Assembly (NCBI GenBank): GCA_947683425.1 | Contig: CANTUQ010000014.1 | Coordinates: 868,001 to 932,000, forward strand | From: Excoecaria cochinchinensis | Taxonomy: Eukaryota > Streptophyta > Magnoliopsida > Malpighiales > Euphorbiaceae | Direction of reading: 5' to 3' | DNA length: 64,000 bases | In this document: in pieces, positions 31,556 to 44,476 of the stretch | Position numbering within the stretch: position 1 is the first letter of the stretch | How the letters are laid out: every line of letters starts with the position of its first letter | Notes under the pieces: generated by a model | What the model was told of the DNA's origin: nothing | The model's database searches: none | The model's input: only the letters and a program-made list of their open reading frames with translations | Made by a program: the position numbers and the translations under genes

Positions 31556-32616
31556 TTATTTATTTCTTATTCAAAATAATAAGAAATATTATATTAATAC
31601 ATACTATTATCTCATATTCAAAATAAGAGATATATGTATATGTACATATATAAATATATATAAATATGTAATTTCAAAATTAAATATAAATACCTATATT
31701 TATATTATTCAGAAATACCCTAATAAAATCCATTTTGTTCATTTTTGTTCTTGGTGTGTGATCCAATAGGTTTATATTAAATTGGCAGTGGGCCTAATCT
31801 CATAATAAGACCACAAGTCATAATTGGTCTCTAGCAAGACATTATGACTACCCAAGTAATATAAATATCGTTAGTCCGATTTTAACCTTACAACAGAATA
31901 TGCTATTATCCTTTTGTCACACGATATCTTGTTTGAGCATAAGTCATGGTCCATGTCAAACTTATATATTGTTCAAATATATAATTTCCCGATCACTAAG
32001 TAGACTGATAAATTCAAATGACATTGATGACACTACCAATTCATTCGAGCATGGCCATGCATTTTTATAGTCCTACTTATCGAGGGGCCCAATAGATATC
32101 TCTCTCATTAGAGAGGGACAAATTCCATCTTGATTATTCACTTTCCTCTGCATAATTCTCATTATGTCCGATCATAAACTTTATAATTATCCGATTAAAG
32201 ATAACGTTTGATTATGTCAAAACATAATGTTCCTTATGTAGGAAACTATGATAACCTCAGGTCAAAGGATTCAATAACATATCTATTATAAGATCACTTA
32301 TGACACTATCCCATGTAGTGATCTTACAGTGGGTCTATCCAGTAATTTGTTCTCTAACAAATACCTATAGATTCGATTTATATCATCATATATAATCATC
32401 CCATGATTATCAATACAAATCTATACTAGTATTAATTTATCTTTATGCCCTTTAGTGATAAATGACTAGTGACGACATGAATAACATTGTTATTCATAAA
32501 CATTACAATAATGTAACATGCCAATAATATTAATGTGAAGAAAACCATTATATAAATGAAAAATGTAATGATTACAACAAGGTCCAAATTTTTGGCCTAG
32601 GGCATAACCACTAACA
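31023..32616 (-). repeat. 5' LTR of copia element
   Basis: 1594 bp, TGTTAG to CCAACA on the minus strand. It includes a (TA)n run of about 45 bp at 31506-31550. Confidence 0.88.
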
Positions 32617-32914
32617 CATCCAGCTCTTTGTCTTCGGGGTTCATCCCTCGACCCCTTGTCAACATCTTCGCCATTTGTAGACACCGGATCCCGAGTAGCC
32701 TTGTTCAGGATTACCCAATGATGAAATTAAGTGTGCCGATTTATAGGCAAAAAGAATGAAAGTTGGAAGTCATAATTTCCTTATCATTTTGATTTGTTAG
32801 GAATAAAGAAAAATATATTTTAAAAATATTTTAAAAAAGATTTAAAAATTATTTTGGGATAAAAGTTAGTTGTTAAATTATTGTGTTTTTATAGGAATTT
32901 AAAAAAAAAAATAT

Positions 32915-33080
32915 TCCGCGCGAGTGTCGGGCTACGGCATTGCCTGGCGCGCGCCGTAGCGCCTGGCGCGCAGGCGGAGCGCGCTCGCCCGTGCGCGGGC
33001 GCACACTGACGGGCTGCCTGTCTCGCGCACCTGCGTGCGGGTAGCCCGTCGGGTGCACCGACGGGGCGCCCCGCGCCCCT
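32915..33080 (+). repeat. CG-rich palindrome island, solo Tat LTR
   Basis: Contains GACGGGCTGCC near 33008 paired with GGTAGCCCGTC near 33040, and several GCGCGC dyads, in an otherwise AT-rich LTR. Confidence 0.6.
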
Positions 33081-33844
33081 GTTCGTCCGTTTTGCCTATT
33101 TTGGCCTTTTTAGCCATAAATTCTTCATTTTAAATGCTTTTTAACTCATTTTTTTTTTTGCAAAATTTAATTCAAAAATCCTTCTATCTTCCAACCCAAT
33201 AAATTGAGTGATTTTTTGTAGTTATGAGAATTAAATTAATTTAATTTCTTAATTAAAAAATCTGAATTTAAAGGGGAATAAAAAAGAGTTTTTTAGTGAG
33301 AACTGAGGGGAATTTTCTTTAAAAAATATTTTTCTTCTTCTTTCTTCTTTCAAGCACAAATTCTCTCAATTTCTAAAGAAATTTCCAGCAATTCTTAAGT
33401 AAAAAAAAATAACAATTTTTGTTCTTGAGAATTTTCTTATTTTCAATTGACAATTTTTGCTTTGAGACAAATAAATAAATTATTTGTTCTTGAGTAAAAA
33501 TTCACTTTCAATATTTTATTTTCTAATTTTATTCCAACAATACAAGACAAGGAATTGGATCTTACCTTCTCTTCATCAAGATAAATTTTGAGGGTAAACA
33601 TTCTTGGCTCAATTTCTTAGTTTAATTTTAATTTGTTTTTTTTTTTAATTTCTAATTAACTAGTTAACATGTAAATTCTTTTAGTCTTATTATTTTCTTC
33701 TTATTTCTTGTTTTTACTTTTTATTTGATTAGTTAACAATGTAAATTCTCTTAGAACTATTTTATTATTTTTATTCAATTGTTCATATTATTTTTGTTTA
33801 ATTGTTCATGTGTTAATGTTGTTCATATTGTTCATCTTCTTTTA

Positions 33845-33962
<118 letters not shown>

Positions 33963-35395
33963 AATTGTTTGTTATTATTGGATTATTATTATTATTGTAG
34001 TTATTACCATCATTAGTATTATTATTATTATCCTTATTCTTGTTTAATTTTATTATTACTATTATTATTTATTTGTTATGCATGCTGATTTTTATTATTA
34101 CCTTTACTTTTTATACATGTTGGATATTGTTTTTATTATTTTATGTTTTTACACATGCTGAATTTTATGTTTGTATTTTCTATTCATGTTTTTTGCATGT
34201 TGAGTTTTATAATTATTATTTTATGTTTGTTTATGCATGTTAAATTTTATTAACACTATTTTATGTTTTTTTATCATGTTGATTTTATTAATTTGTTAAA
34301 TTACATATTTTTATTATGTCATTTTAATTGGCTTGTCATACATGGTGCAATTTTGTTTGCATTAATTTAATTGTTTTCAAGTTATATGTTTAATTAATTT
34401 TTTACTAACTTCACTTTTATTTGTTTTGTTTTTTCTTTTATTTTCAATACTTATTTTTATGTGTGAGTATTTTTCATACCAAGTGGGAGCCCATGAAGAG
34501 TTGAAGATCCATTTGGGAGTTGATTTGTTAATTTTTATTATTTTCATTTCTTTTTCTTTCATTATTTTATTTCTAATATGTAATTTGTAATAAGTTTATA
34601 TAATTTTATCTTTATGCACGTTAATAAAAAAGAATCACAAAAATATTTCTATTTAATTAATTGGGTTTTATTTAATAAAAATGGGACCAATGTCCTAGCT
34701 TTTTCATCATAAATAAATTGCCATTTTAAAATTATTTTCTTTAATTATGCATGAGAGGACCAACGTCCTCATTTTTTAATAAATATCCCGATTTATGTAT
34801 GAATTGTATTTTATTTACAAATAGGGGTTGTATTCCGCCCCTAGTTTTGTTGTAATTTATTTTGCTTTCATTTATTTTATTTATCGCTTTTATTATGTGA
34901 TTGACATGCGCGTTTAATTAAATTGCATGAAAATTGATTGAAAAATGGGATGAAATACCAAATTCAAAATTCAATTATAAACTTAACCAAAGGTATGAAT
35001 AAATGGGGAGTCCCGAACCTTCTCTGGTCTTTGGGCTCAACGAGGCGAGAGACCTATTTCGATGGGATCTCCAAGACACCTCTTGTGTCCTGTAAAAAGG
35101 CTTTAACTTGCATAGTCCTAGGCTCCACGAGGCGAGAGGGCCCTCCTAATGTTCTATTAGGATGGGACCTCCAAGACCCTTCTGGCTTGCCCAAAATGGA
35201 CATAGCAGCGCCGTTTTAGGCTCACTGAGGCGAGATGAACATTCCCAATGTTTTATTGGGTGGCGACTCCATGAAATCTCCTTGTTGCCCAAAATAGACG
35301 CACTTGTAAATACCTTACAAGTTTTATGAACCTCTCCTGATCGCCCTAAAGCGGGCTTTCGGGGGCCTACAGGGTTCGGCGTGTGTCACACCATT

Positions 35396-35772
35396 GCCTT
35401 GAAATTTTCTTCCATCTTCTTCCAGATGGTATCTTCTGTCTGGGGTGCTTTCGTTCTAACTGACACGGGTTCTCCATATTCATCCCCTTCTAGGGCCTCT
35501 TACATTCTATGGGCTACTCCTCTCTTTTGCCCTCCTGACGTGGCAGCCCCTAGGTCCAATGGTGGTGGACGTACATCCTCCGTTGGATCCTCTCTGGCCT
35601 CCTCCTGTTCATTTTATCTCATGGGAGGAGGCGCCAGGTTCTATGGCGCAGCTGGTTGAGCCATTATGACCAATATGGCCATCATTCGGTTCTTGAATTT
35701 TTCGAACCTTTGACTCACTTCTTTAGCTATCAAGGCCCTGGTAGCATCTGCCTCCCTCGATGAATCGGCCAT
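35396..35772 (-). pseudogene. gag: Tat-lineage Gag, N-terminal part (minus copy)
   Basis: ATG at 35772 starts MADSSREADATRALIAKEVS, and the frame continues with stops (after QPAAP, after PPPMR and in HRM-stop-EAL) to the solo LTR at 35395. This is the only copy showing the Gag N-terminus; the plus-strand copy has lost it. The frame resumes at 32675-32617 and again at 28475. Confidence 0.7.
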
Positions 35773-36827
35773 TTCTGGAGATTTTTTGAATGCCTATTGA
35801 TTGCACTTGACTTGATTCTGGTTGCTCAATCAAAACCCTCTGATAATGCGACTGTCAGAACCCTTAACCAGCTAGGAAAGTGGTCTTTGATGGCCTCAGA
35901 TTAAAGAGTTAGAATGATGCATGAATAACACGCAATGCATGGTCGTGCTGTGCAACAAAAATGGTATACAATGGTTAAAAGAGATTATAATGATACATGT
36001 GAAACATGTGAAAAATTATACACAAGACAATATGTACATAATAATTATATGCAAAGAATAAGATATATACATGAGGAGGAAATAATAAAAAATTATTTGT
36101 GCATGAATGACATGAATGTGCAATGCATTATCCACAACCACATGCAAGCAGGTAGATCCTTCCAGCATTATTGCCCCCACACACGAGGTCGTGCGGTCTC
36201 TGTCCTAGGTGGGCTTGATCCATAGGGTAAAAAGGGAACCCTATGGATGCGCATGGTGCTCAGTGGAAAATCGGCAGCATAACCTCTCTTAACTAATGCA
36301 CAGGCACATGAGTTATGATTATTGTGTATTTAGGCAGTCCGAATAAATTGACATGGGCCTATCTGGGCATGAAAGCCTTTGATTAGGTGACCAATCAGAT
36401 TATTTGGGTTTGTCCAATACAAAATGATCCATATAGCAAGCAAAGTATTATGGTTCATACCACCTAGGGGAAGTATCTATTGCCATTACATGAGCTTTAG
36501 TCAAGGTGATGATACTTTAGGTCTACCCAAGCATGGTCCCTGCCAACGGGTCTAGCTCATCACGAGTGTAACGACCGATCGGGTCTCCATTTAATATACC
36601 ATGATGGTACGAGGCTTGGGCTAGTGATTATCCTTAACACTTCCCTACATTGAGTGAACGTAAAGTCGTGCTTCGGGAATGCCCCGGGGCTAAAAGATGG
36701 ACCAAACTAGCATAGATCTAAGGCTCTAATGAGATGCAAAGCAGTTTCAAAAAAGGATGAAATTTTTAAATTAAAACTCAATTGTAAATTTTAACTAAGG
36801 CACTTTCGAAGCGAAATCTCGAGTATT
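35773..36827 (-). other. untranslated leader, minus Tat element
   Basis: Counterpart of 18114-19160 in reverse, with no supported ORF. Both leaders lie between primer site and gag. Confidence 0.6.
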
Positions 36828-36846
36828 GTCCCCAGTGGAGTCGCCA
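36828..36846 (-). other. primer-binding site, Tat type (minus element)
   Basis: TGGCGACTCCACTGGGGAC on the minus strand, one base after the LTR end at 36848. Confidence 0.85.
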
Positions 36847-38737
36847 CTGTGATGCGCGCCAAACCTCGGGGCTCCCTGAGAGCCCGCTTTCAGGGCTTTC
36901 GAGAGAGGTTCATTAAAACTTTTACGAAATTACAAGTGCGTCTATGTTGGGTAACAAGGAGGTTTCTTGGAGTCGCCACCCAATAGAACATTGGGAAAGG
37001 TTGTCTAGCCTCAGTGAGCCTAAGACGACTCATATACATCCATTTTGGGCAAGCCAGAGATATCTTGGAGGTTTTATACCAATAGAACATTGGAATGACC
37101 CTCTAACCCCGTGGAGCCTAGGTTTATGTAAGCTGGGCCTTTTGATGGGCAACAAGAGATATCTTGGAGGCTTCATGCTGAGACGGCCCTCTAAGCTCGT
37201 TGAGCCTAAGACCAGAGTGGGTTCGGGACTTCCCATTTATTCATACCTTGGTTAAGTTTATAATTGAGATTTGAATTTAGAGTTTCATCCCATTTCTCAT
37301 TCGATTTGATGCATTTGAATTAAAGCGCAAGTTATCCAGTTTGAGAAAGCGGTAAAAGCATAATTAAAATAAAACGCATGAAAATAAATACAACAAAATT
37401 AGGAGCGGAATTGTAACACCCCGAAGTACCCCTAGAAGAATTACAGAATTTTTGTCCAGAAAAGAGATTAGATGTTGGGTGTGAGAGTCCTGTCGCGAGT
37501 CCGATAAGCGTTGCGGGCACGACAGAACCCTCCCGTGGTATGTCAATTAAATTGAGATTTTTGACACGTGGCATCGTAGGGTGTTGACACATGGCAACTT
37601 GAGAGGGTGACACTTGGTAAGAGACTTAAGTGTGGTTTATATTAGAGTGACAAGTGGCTTTGTAGGGATGTGACATGTGGCAAGAGTTTGGCTATTACTA
37701 CATAAATTAATTAAAAATAGGAAATTAAGAGTAAAAAGAAGATAAACATGTAATTAATGGGATAGGTAGCATTTAGTAGCATAGTTAATTTTTGGATTTA
37801 CTTTGACCATTTGCCTCCCTCTTTTCTTATCTCCACGTTGGTTTTTCTTTGACTTTTGGCCTTTAGTTTTTCTTTTCCTTTTGTTTTTCCTTTGCCTTTC
37901 TGCCGTGCTCCCTCTCTTGCTCTTGCTTTTGTTCTTTCCTTTCCCCTTTGGTCTATTTTGAGTGAGCTCTTTGAGTTGGTTTGAAGAGCATAAGTCAAAG
38001 GTTGAGCTTAGTTCTTGAGAAGAAGGTAAGAGTGGTTGGATTTATTCTTCAATCTGACCTCCTTTTTCTTACTATATTTCTGTTTTTAATTTAAATTAAA
38101 GAGAAGAGTAACTCTAGTGTTTTGAATGGTTGTGCATGGAAGCTGTGGACAAGAGACCGAATAAGGGAAAAGAGAAGGTCGGAGCGGAGTAGAGGGCCGT
38201 GATCAACTCCTAGAGGTAGGGATCGTGTGTGAACATCATTTTGATTGTTTGTGCTACTTATGATATGTGTGTATATGCTTATAAGTATGTGAATTGAGCA
38301 AGAGAGTGTGTGTGTAAATGATAGAGTTTGATTTGGCAAATTCTGCTTATTTGTCATCTGACCCCTGTGTTATGTTTTTATCATAAGTATAGTTTTGGAC
38401 GTCTAAATTCAGTTCTTCTTGATCCATTAGAACATTGACTTATATATCTATAAATGTCACAGAAATAAGCTTGAGCAAATTCTTGCTCTAAGACCCTGAA
38501 AATTGGCCGAAACAGAGGTGCCTCTACCTTGGCCGGTTCCTTTGACCAGTTCAGATTATTTAGATCATATATGATGTTATAGATGTCCAATTGACTTGAA
38601 AAAATTCCCATTTGAAATTTAACATCCTAGGGAAGATTTTTTAAGAGGAAGTTTTGCCTAAAAATGTCGTTTCGATGTCCGTTTAGTCTGAACAAAATTG
38701 ATGTTGTTGGGTTTTTGTCTGGATCTTCGTGGCTCTG

Positions 38738-38802
38738 TCATGAGTAGTGACGACCGTCATGCGTCATGATAGTAGGCCCCTATCACGAGTAGTGACGACC
38801 TC
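38738..38802 (+). repeat. degenerate palindrome pairs, Tekay-like solo LTR
   Basis: Words 'gtcatgagtagtgac', 'gtcatgcgtcatgat' and 'atcacgagtagtgac' side by side, a decayed form of the paired-dyad layout. Confidence 0.5.
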
Positions 38803-39682
38803 CACCCCTTCTATTTTGACCATTCTATGTGTTTTTCTTCCCGAATTAAACCCGTATCGCACCCGAACTTCAGGGTAAGTTGCTATAGCATGTCTAACTC
38901 ATATTTAACCCTATCAAATGAACATATGAATGTTCCCAATTGACATTATATGTAAATAATAGTATGATATAAGAGTTTATGAGTGGAATTAAATGTTATA
39001 TGTTTTTAACTATTAAACATGATTAATTACGTTAGTACATGACTTAATTATCCTTGAATTTGATGAGTGCACTTGAATTATAATCTATGCTTGGTATCAA
39101 AGTAGAGTATAATCGAGTTGTTTCTTTTGAGCCTGATTACAGTTATAGTGGATAGATAAGCATGCTTATAAAGGGTTAGAGTGCAGCTGCTAGAGTTAGC
39201 CTTAATTGTGCCCAGAGTTCAGAATGCCTCATGTATTTCATAGAGTTTTGAGTTAATTCTCCATATGTAAGATACTGTAAACAGTATCTAGAGTTACCCG
39301 TATCCACCATGAAAGGAATTCAGGCTTGTCTTATTAATGTTGTGTAGTGGACTTGAGATGATTAAAGTGTTGCTTCGAATAAAGCTATAGTACATGAGAG
39401 TAATATTTAAATACATGACAGTTTTGTATACAAGTGTATGATTACATGAGTATGTTTACACGTATGTGAACACATGATAGCGTATATTTGAATAAATGGG
39501 ATGTACAAGTTATAGTGTGCATGAGACAGTGAAAGAGTAAATGTTACTGATATGTGAGCTCAGAGTACTTGATAATCGAGCATGCTACCTATACACGTAT
39601 AAGAGTTATATGCATGAGATATATGATTGTGTGATTTATCTGTGACTTCGTAAAGAAGTCCTTTGTAGTATTTTCATCCCCA

Positions 39683-39720
39683 CTAAGCTTTATCGCTTAG
39701 CACGGATGTTTATTTCCGTG
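39683..39720 (+). other. double stem-loop, Tekay-like solo LTR
   Basis: CTAAGC/GCTTAG (39683-39700) followed directly by CACGGA/TCCGTG (39701-39720). Compared with the Tekay LTR both stems changed length by one pair while staying paired. Confidence 0.7.
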
Positions 39721-41948
39721 TAGGTTACAGGTTCGGATCAGTGAGCGGACATCTGCAGGTCAAGGCCACTAGGAGCTTTTGTTACATCTTTTTGTATAAG
39801 ATAGTAATAGAGTTTCTTACATTTTGAGTAACATCATTATGTACATAGGAAGTATAGTATTGACATGTAAAAGTTAACTGTTATATACATGTGTACCGAA
39901 AATGAATATGTAACAAGTATAAAGCTTTTGTATTATGTACAGTTTATATATGTTATAAGAGAAGTATGTTTGTTTGGCCCTAAAGATATTCTAATTATTT
40001 ATTATTATCGCTTCCGCTAGTGTATGTATATGTATACGTAAGTGTCCGCGTAGCGCCCCGATATCCCTTACCGGGGGTATGGGGGTGTTACAGGAATACA
40101 ACCCCCATTGTAAATAAAATAGAAGTCATGCATAAATCGGGATTTTGGTTAATGATGAGGACATTGGTCCTCACATGCATATTTATTTTGAAACAGTTTT
40201 GATGTGACGATTTTGGATGGAGAAAAGTGAGACATTGGTCCCATTTTTATTAGGAAAGATTCCAAGTTAATTAATAAAAAAACGGTTTGGTGATTTTCTT
40301 TCTAGCGCCTAAAATAAACAATTTTATAGGAAAATTATATAGCAAAATAAATGGAAAAGGCAAATGAATAAAAGATTACAAATAAAGCAAATAAATACTT
40401 AATCCCAAACGAGCCTTTTCGATCTCCCCGTGTGCTCGCAAAAATTGCCCAAGAGGGAAAATGTGATGTGAAATAAAAATAAAACACAAATAAAATAATG
40501 TTAGTAATTGAATCAATTAAAATCAATTAAATATAAAATAAATGATAAAATAAAATAAAATGAGATAAAATGAAATGATATCAAAATAACAAATGAATTA
40601 ACATGTTAATTAATTAGTATGTAAAAATATGAACATGATAATAATGAAAATAAATAAGTGAACAAAATATTAAATATATGACAATGACAATGGAAAAGAA
40701 TAAAAAATGATTAAATAAATAACATGGTTAATTGATGTATCACAATTAATATAAAACCATTACATAGTAAAAATATCAATTAAAATGAATTTATTAATTA
40801 CATGTTAAAAATAATGAGAAATCAAAGAAAAATAAATTATTTACATGTTAGGAATTAAAAGAGATTAATATTCACATGAATAAAAATGTAATAATATATA
40901 TACATAACAAAACAAATATAACAACAATAGAATAAATAAATAAATGAGAACAATAAATAAATTAATGAAAACATTAAAATATACACGAATAAGAATAAAA
41001 TCATATATAAACAAAATAAATAAAATAAATAAATAACTGAAAATGATAAAAATAAACATGAATAAATTAAATATGAACCAAAAGAATAAGAAGAACAAGC
41101 CCGGAATGTTTACCCTCAGAGCTTCGGATTCGATGAAGGTAAAAAGAATGATTGATTTCCTTGTTTTGGTTTGCAAGATTAGAATTGAGATATGAAAATG
41201 TTGGAATTTTATTCCAAGAAAAATAGGCTTGAAAAAAATGAAGAAAGAAAATTAACAATTTTTAAAGAACAAATAATTAATTTCTTTGCCTAAAGAATGA
41301 TTTATATTCATTAAAAATAAAATAAAAAAATTATTTTAAAACAAACAATGATTTTGTTTATCTCAAAATAAAATATTTTTAGAAAATCAAATGAAAAAAT
41401 TAGATTTTGATAACAAACACTTATTTTGTTTGTATCAAAATTAATTTTCCATCAAAAAGAGATTCAAAAGAAAAACAATGAAAAAAGTTTAATTGAACAC
41501 AAATAAAAAAGAAAAAAGGAATTTTGAGAGCAAATAATTGTTGTATTTTTCTCAAAATTAAATCAAACAACAAAATTCCGTCCAAATATATGTTTAGAAG
41601 AAATTATGTTGGAAAAAGAATGAAAGGTGAACTTTTCTGTTTTTATTTTTGCTTGGGGAAAAATCTGGAAGTTTTTAGAGTGAAATTGAGAGGTAGAAGA
41701 AGAAGAGAAAAGATGAAAAAAACCCTACAAAAAATCATCTCCTTGAATTTTTATCTTATTCTTTTTATATGAAGAAAATAGGAAAACCTAACTAATTAAG
41801 GAGAAAAATCAATTAAATCAGATATTATTTAATTTGAATTTTAAAAATTGAATAAATCCTTTAAAACCTGAAAAAATGGGATAAAAAATGAATTTTTTGG
41901 TGAAAAAACGGAAAAAAATGATTTTTTGGCAAAATGGACTAATTTTCG

Positions 41949-42118
41949 GCGGAACAGGGGCTACGGAGCGCCCGACGGGCATCCATAGTGCACGCTGGGC
42001 GAGAGCGCTCGCCCAGCGTGCGCGCGGACAATCGCACGTTGCACACGCGACGATCGCGCGCGGAGCGCCGCGCACTGCAATGCCTCGTAGTGCGCGCGCC
42101 TGCGCGGCCGACGCTCGG
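41949..42118 (-). repeat. CG-rich palindrome island with a 14-bp stem
   Basis: GCACGCTGGGCGAG (41990-42003), loop agcg, then the exact reverse complement CTCGCCCAGCGTGC (42008-42021). More GCGCGC dyads continue to 42118. Confidence 0.8.
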
Positions 42119-42350
42119 AATTTAATTTTTTATGTTTTTTTAAATTTTTAAAATTAACAAAAAATACTATAAATCTAAGCCCCATTTTTCAAATCTAATT
42201 CTTAAAATATTTTTTATTATTTTTTTATTTTTAACTCTAAAATGCAAATTTTACAAGGAAATCACCACTTTTAGCCTTTTTGCTGTGACAAAGCATCTTA
42301 TCATCATTGGGTAACTCTGATCTGGGTTGCCTCAGGACCTGGTGTCTACA

Positions 42351-44365
42351 CCTGGGTCCTCCAATTTTTCAGGGATCTTGTTCATTATTACAGCACTACA
42401 ATTTTCTGTGAGCTGCACAGTCCCATGCCCTTCTAATTTCTTTTTATTAGAACATAATTCTTTCATGAATTTCGCATAATTTGGCATGTGAGCTAAGGCT
42501 TAAGCAAATGGTAAATTAATATGCAATTTCTTAAACATCTCAAGAAACCTAGCCAATTGGTCATTTTTCTTTTCTTTTCTAGCCACAGCAGGAAATAGCA
42601 ATCTATTAATATCAAGATCCTCTACTTTAGGATTCACTAGACTCTTACCCTTGTCACGCATAGGAGCATTTTCATTAACTTGTACACTAGCGTTAGAGTT
42701 ACTTACCTTCCGTGTTGGCTCCCCCTTATTTGATGATGGTGAAGAAATTTTACCTTGGTCCTCTCCTTGCATTACCTCCTTGCCGCTTCTCAATGTGATT
42801 GCTTTTGCTTCTTCCTTAGGATTCCGGTCCACATTCGAAGGAAAAGTTCCCGGTTGCCTTTGAGCCATAGAATTTGCAAGCTGTCCCAATTAAGTTTCTA
42901 AATTTCTCATCGAAGCGTCTTGATTCTGGTTCCACTGTTCTTGAGATTTCCACCTTGCTTCTTTATTAGCCATGAACTGATGTTGGCTAGTTACAAATTG
43001 CTTTTGACTGTTCATAAAACTAGCTAACATATCTTTAAGGTTTGGCTTTTTCTCTTGAATAGGTAGCCTAGGTTGATATCCCAGTGGATGGTAAGATTGA
43101 GATGGTGATTAATTTAAACCCTTCCTTTGATTGTAGTTTGGTGGATATGATGTTTGATAATGAGTGGATGGTTGAGGTTGGTATGACTGGTTGTGGTTGT
43201 GATGAATGTTTTAGTTGAAGGGAGCTCTCACTTGTGGTTAAGAAGATCATGCGTTCTGATTTCCATCCTTCCAAGAGAAGTTTGGGTGATTCCTCCAACC
43301 CGGATTGTACGTGTTACTATAGGGATCATTTCTTCGGTAATCTCCCACAGCATTTACATCCCCCATTGCTGCACCCTCTTGACCATATTGCCCACTTTCA
43401 TACAACCCACTTTCTCGAGAAACAGCAGCTACATTCCGAACTTTCAATCCACTCATTTCCTTCTGCATTGACTCTATTTGTGCCTTCAGCATTGACACCT
43501 CATCCACATTATGTATTCCTTACCTTTTTGGAACTGATCTAGGTGCAGCCCATTGAGCATCATTTGCTGCCATCTCATCCTGCAGATGGAAAGCTTCTTC
43601 TGGTAGCCTATTTAAAAATGAATCTCCCGATGATGCACCCAAAAGGGACCTTGTCTGTGGTGTAACCCCAGAATAGAATGTTGTCATCAAATGGTAGACC
43701 GCTATCTCATGATGTGAACAACTCCTCAATAACCTCCTAAACCTTTCCCAAGCCTCATGAAAAGGCTCCTCATTCATTTGGTGAAAACCCAAAATACTGT
43801 TGCGGATATTTGCAGTCTTTGTAGGAGGGAAAAATCTCATCAAAAACTTCTCTTGCAACTGATCCCATGATCTGATTGACTTGCTCGGTAACATTATCAG
43901 CCATTCCCTCGCTTTTTCGATCAAAGTGAAAGGAAACAATTTTAATCTTACCCCATCAAATGTCACCCCTAGAATCTGGACTATATTGCTAACCTCCAAA
44001 AATATATCCAGGTGCTGCGCAGGATCTTCCAATTCTGAACCCGAAAACTGGTTCTTCTGTACCATATTGATGGTTGTTGGTTTAAGCTCAAACTTCACTC
44101 CCCTAGGTAGCACAATCGTCCGATGATCCTCATTCCATCTCGGCACAGCATAGTACCTTATCGTCCTTTGCCTAGGGACCTCTTGTCTATAATTACCTGG
44201 CATCTCTTCTTGTGCCCTCGGCACTTGTTCGTTCTCGAGAGGAAGTTCATCAATGAGAGAATTGTTTTCCATATTATTTTCCAAAGTAACTCTCCTTTGT
44301 TGATGTAAAGTCCTCTCGATTTCAAGGTCGTAGGGTACAATTTGTCCTTGTCTCAATCTGGTCAT
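42351..44365 (-). pseudogene. gag: Athila Gag and start of protease region
   Basis: From ATG at 44365 one reading frame spans the whole 2 kb. The Athila Gag core is clear: FELKPTTINMVQ, SELEDPAQHLDIFLEVSN, KLFPFTLIEKAREWL, LQEKFLMRFFPPTKTANIRN, then YNPGWRNHPNFSWK, then QLANSMAQRQPGTFPSN and EEAKAITLRSGKEV, and finally MPNYAKFMKEL, which precedes the protease. Stops interrupt it at about 43520, 43247, three places at 42889-43230 and about 42500, with no frameshift seen. A Tat element cut it at 42350 (after KIPEKLEDPG). Gag would form the particle; the copy is inactive. Confidence 0.85.
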
Positions 44366-44457
44366 GCACCACCACTACCTGAAAAGAATAAACAAAAATA
44401 AAATAAGAAAAAGAAAAACACATACAAATAACAATCAAAACTCACAAACAACGCCAA

Positions 44458-44476
44458 TCCCCGGCAACGGCGCCAA
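44458..44476 (-). other. primer-binding site, Athila type
   Basis: The minus strand reads TTGGCGCCGTTGCCGGGGA, the standard Athila primer site (generally given as tRNA-Asp), 5 bp after the LTR end at 44482. Confidence 0.88.

Larger units (their letters stand above)
28476..32616 (-). mobile_element. internally deleted Ty1/copia-type element
   Basis: Minus-strand element flanked by CATCC (28471-28475 and 32617-32621), inside Tat gag. 5' LTR 32616-31023 (TGTTAGTGGTTATGCCCTAG ... CCCAACA, 1594 bp), initiator-Met primer site 31021-31007, a long leader, the first ~32 codons of gag (29336-29240), then directly the last 764 bp of the 3' LTR (29239-28476). The rest of gag, all of pol and the first half of the 3' LTR are deleted. 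By eye the LTR parts differ at about 25 sites in 760 (about 3%). Confidence 0.9.
37412..40092 (+). mobile_element. solo LTR of a diverged Tekay-like element
   Basis: 2681 bp, TGTAACACCCC to GGGGTGTTACA, flanked by GGAAT (37407-37411 and 40093-40097) inside a Tat LTR. Sequence is mostly unlike the 4850-7419 LTR, but the ends and a double stem-loop (39683-39720) are kept. Palindromic words occur at 37490-37525 and 38738-38802. No coding region. Confidence 0.92.
36848..42350 (-). repeat. 5' LTR of minus Tat element, split by a solo LTR
   Basis: Two parts, 42350-40098 and 37411-36848, about 2.8 kb together, TGTAGACACC to GCGCATCACA. The Tekay-like solo LTR (37412-40092) sits in the 'gcggaatacaaccccc' block. 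It contains the longest stem in any island here (41990-42021), a candidate TATA box (41761-41770) and a primer-like core at 36969-36978. Confidence 0.85.

Noticed and set aside
41949..42118. CpG-rich stretch as the promoter island of a host gene
   Set aside because: It lies inside a Tat LTR delimited at 42350 and 36848, and equivalent islands occur in other LTRs; no host exon is nearby.
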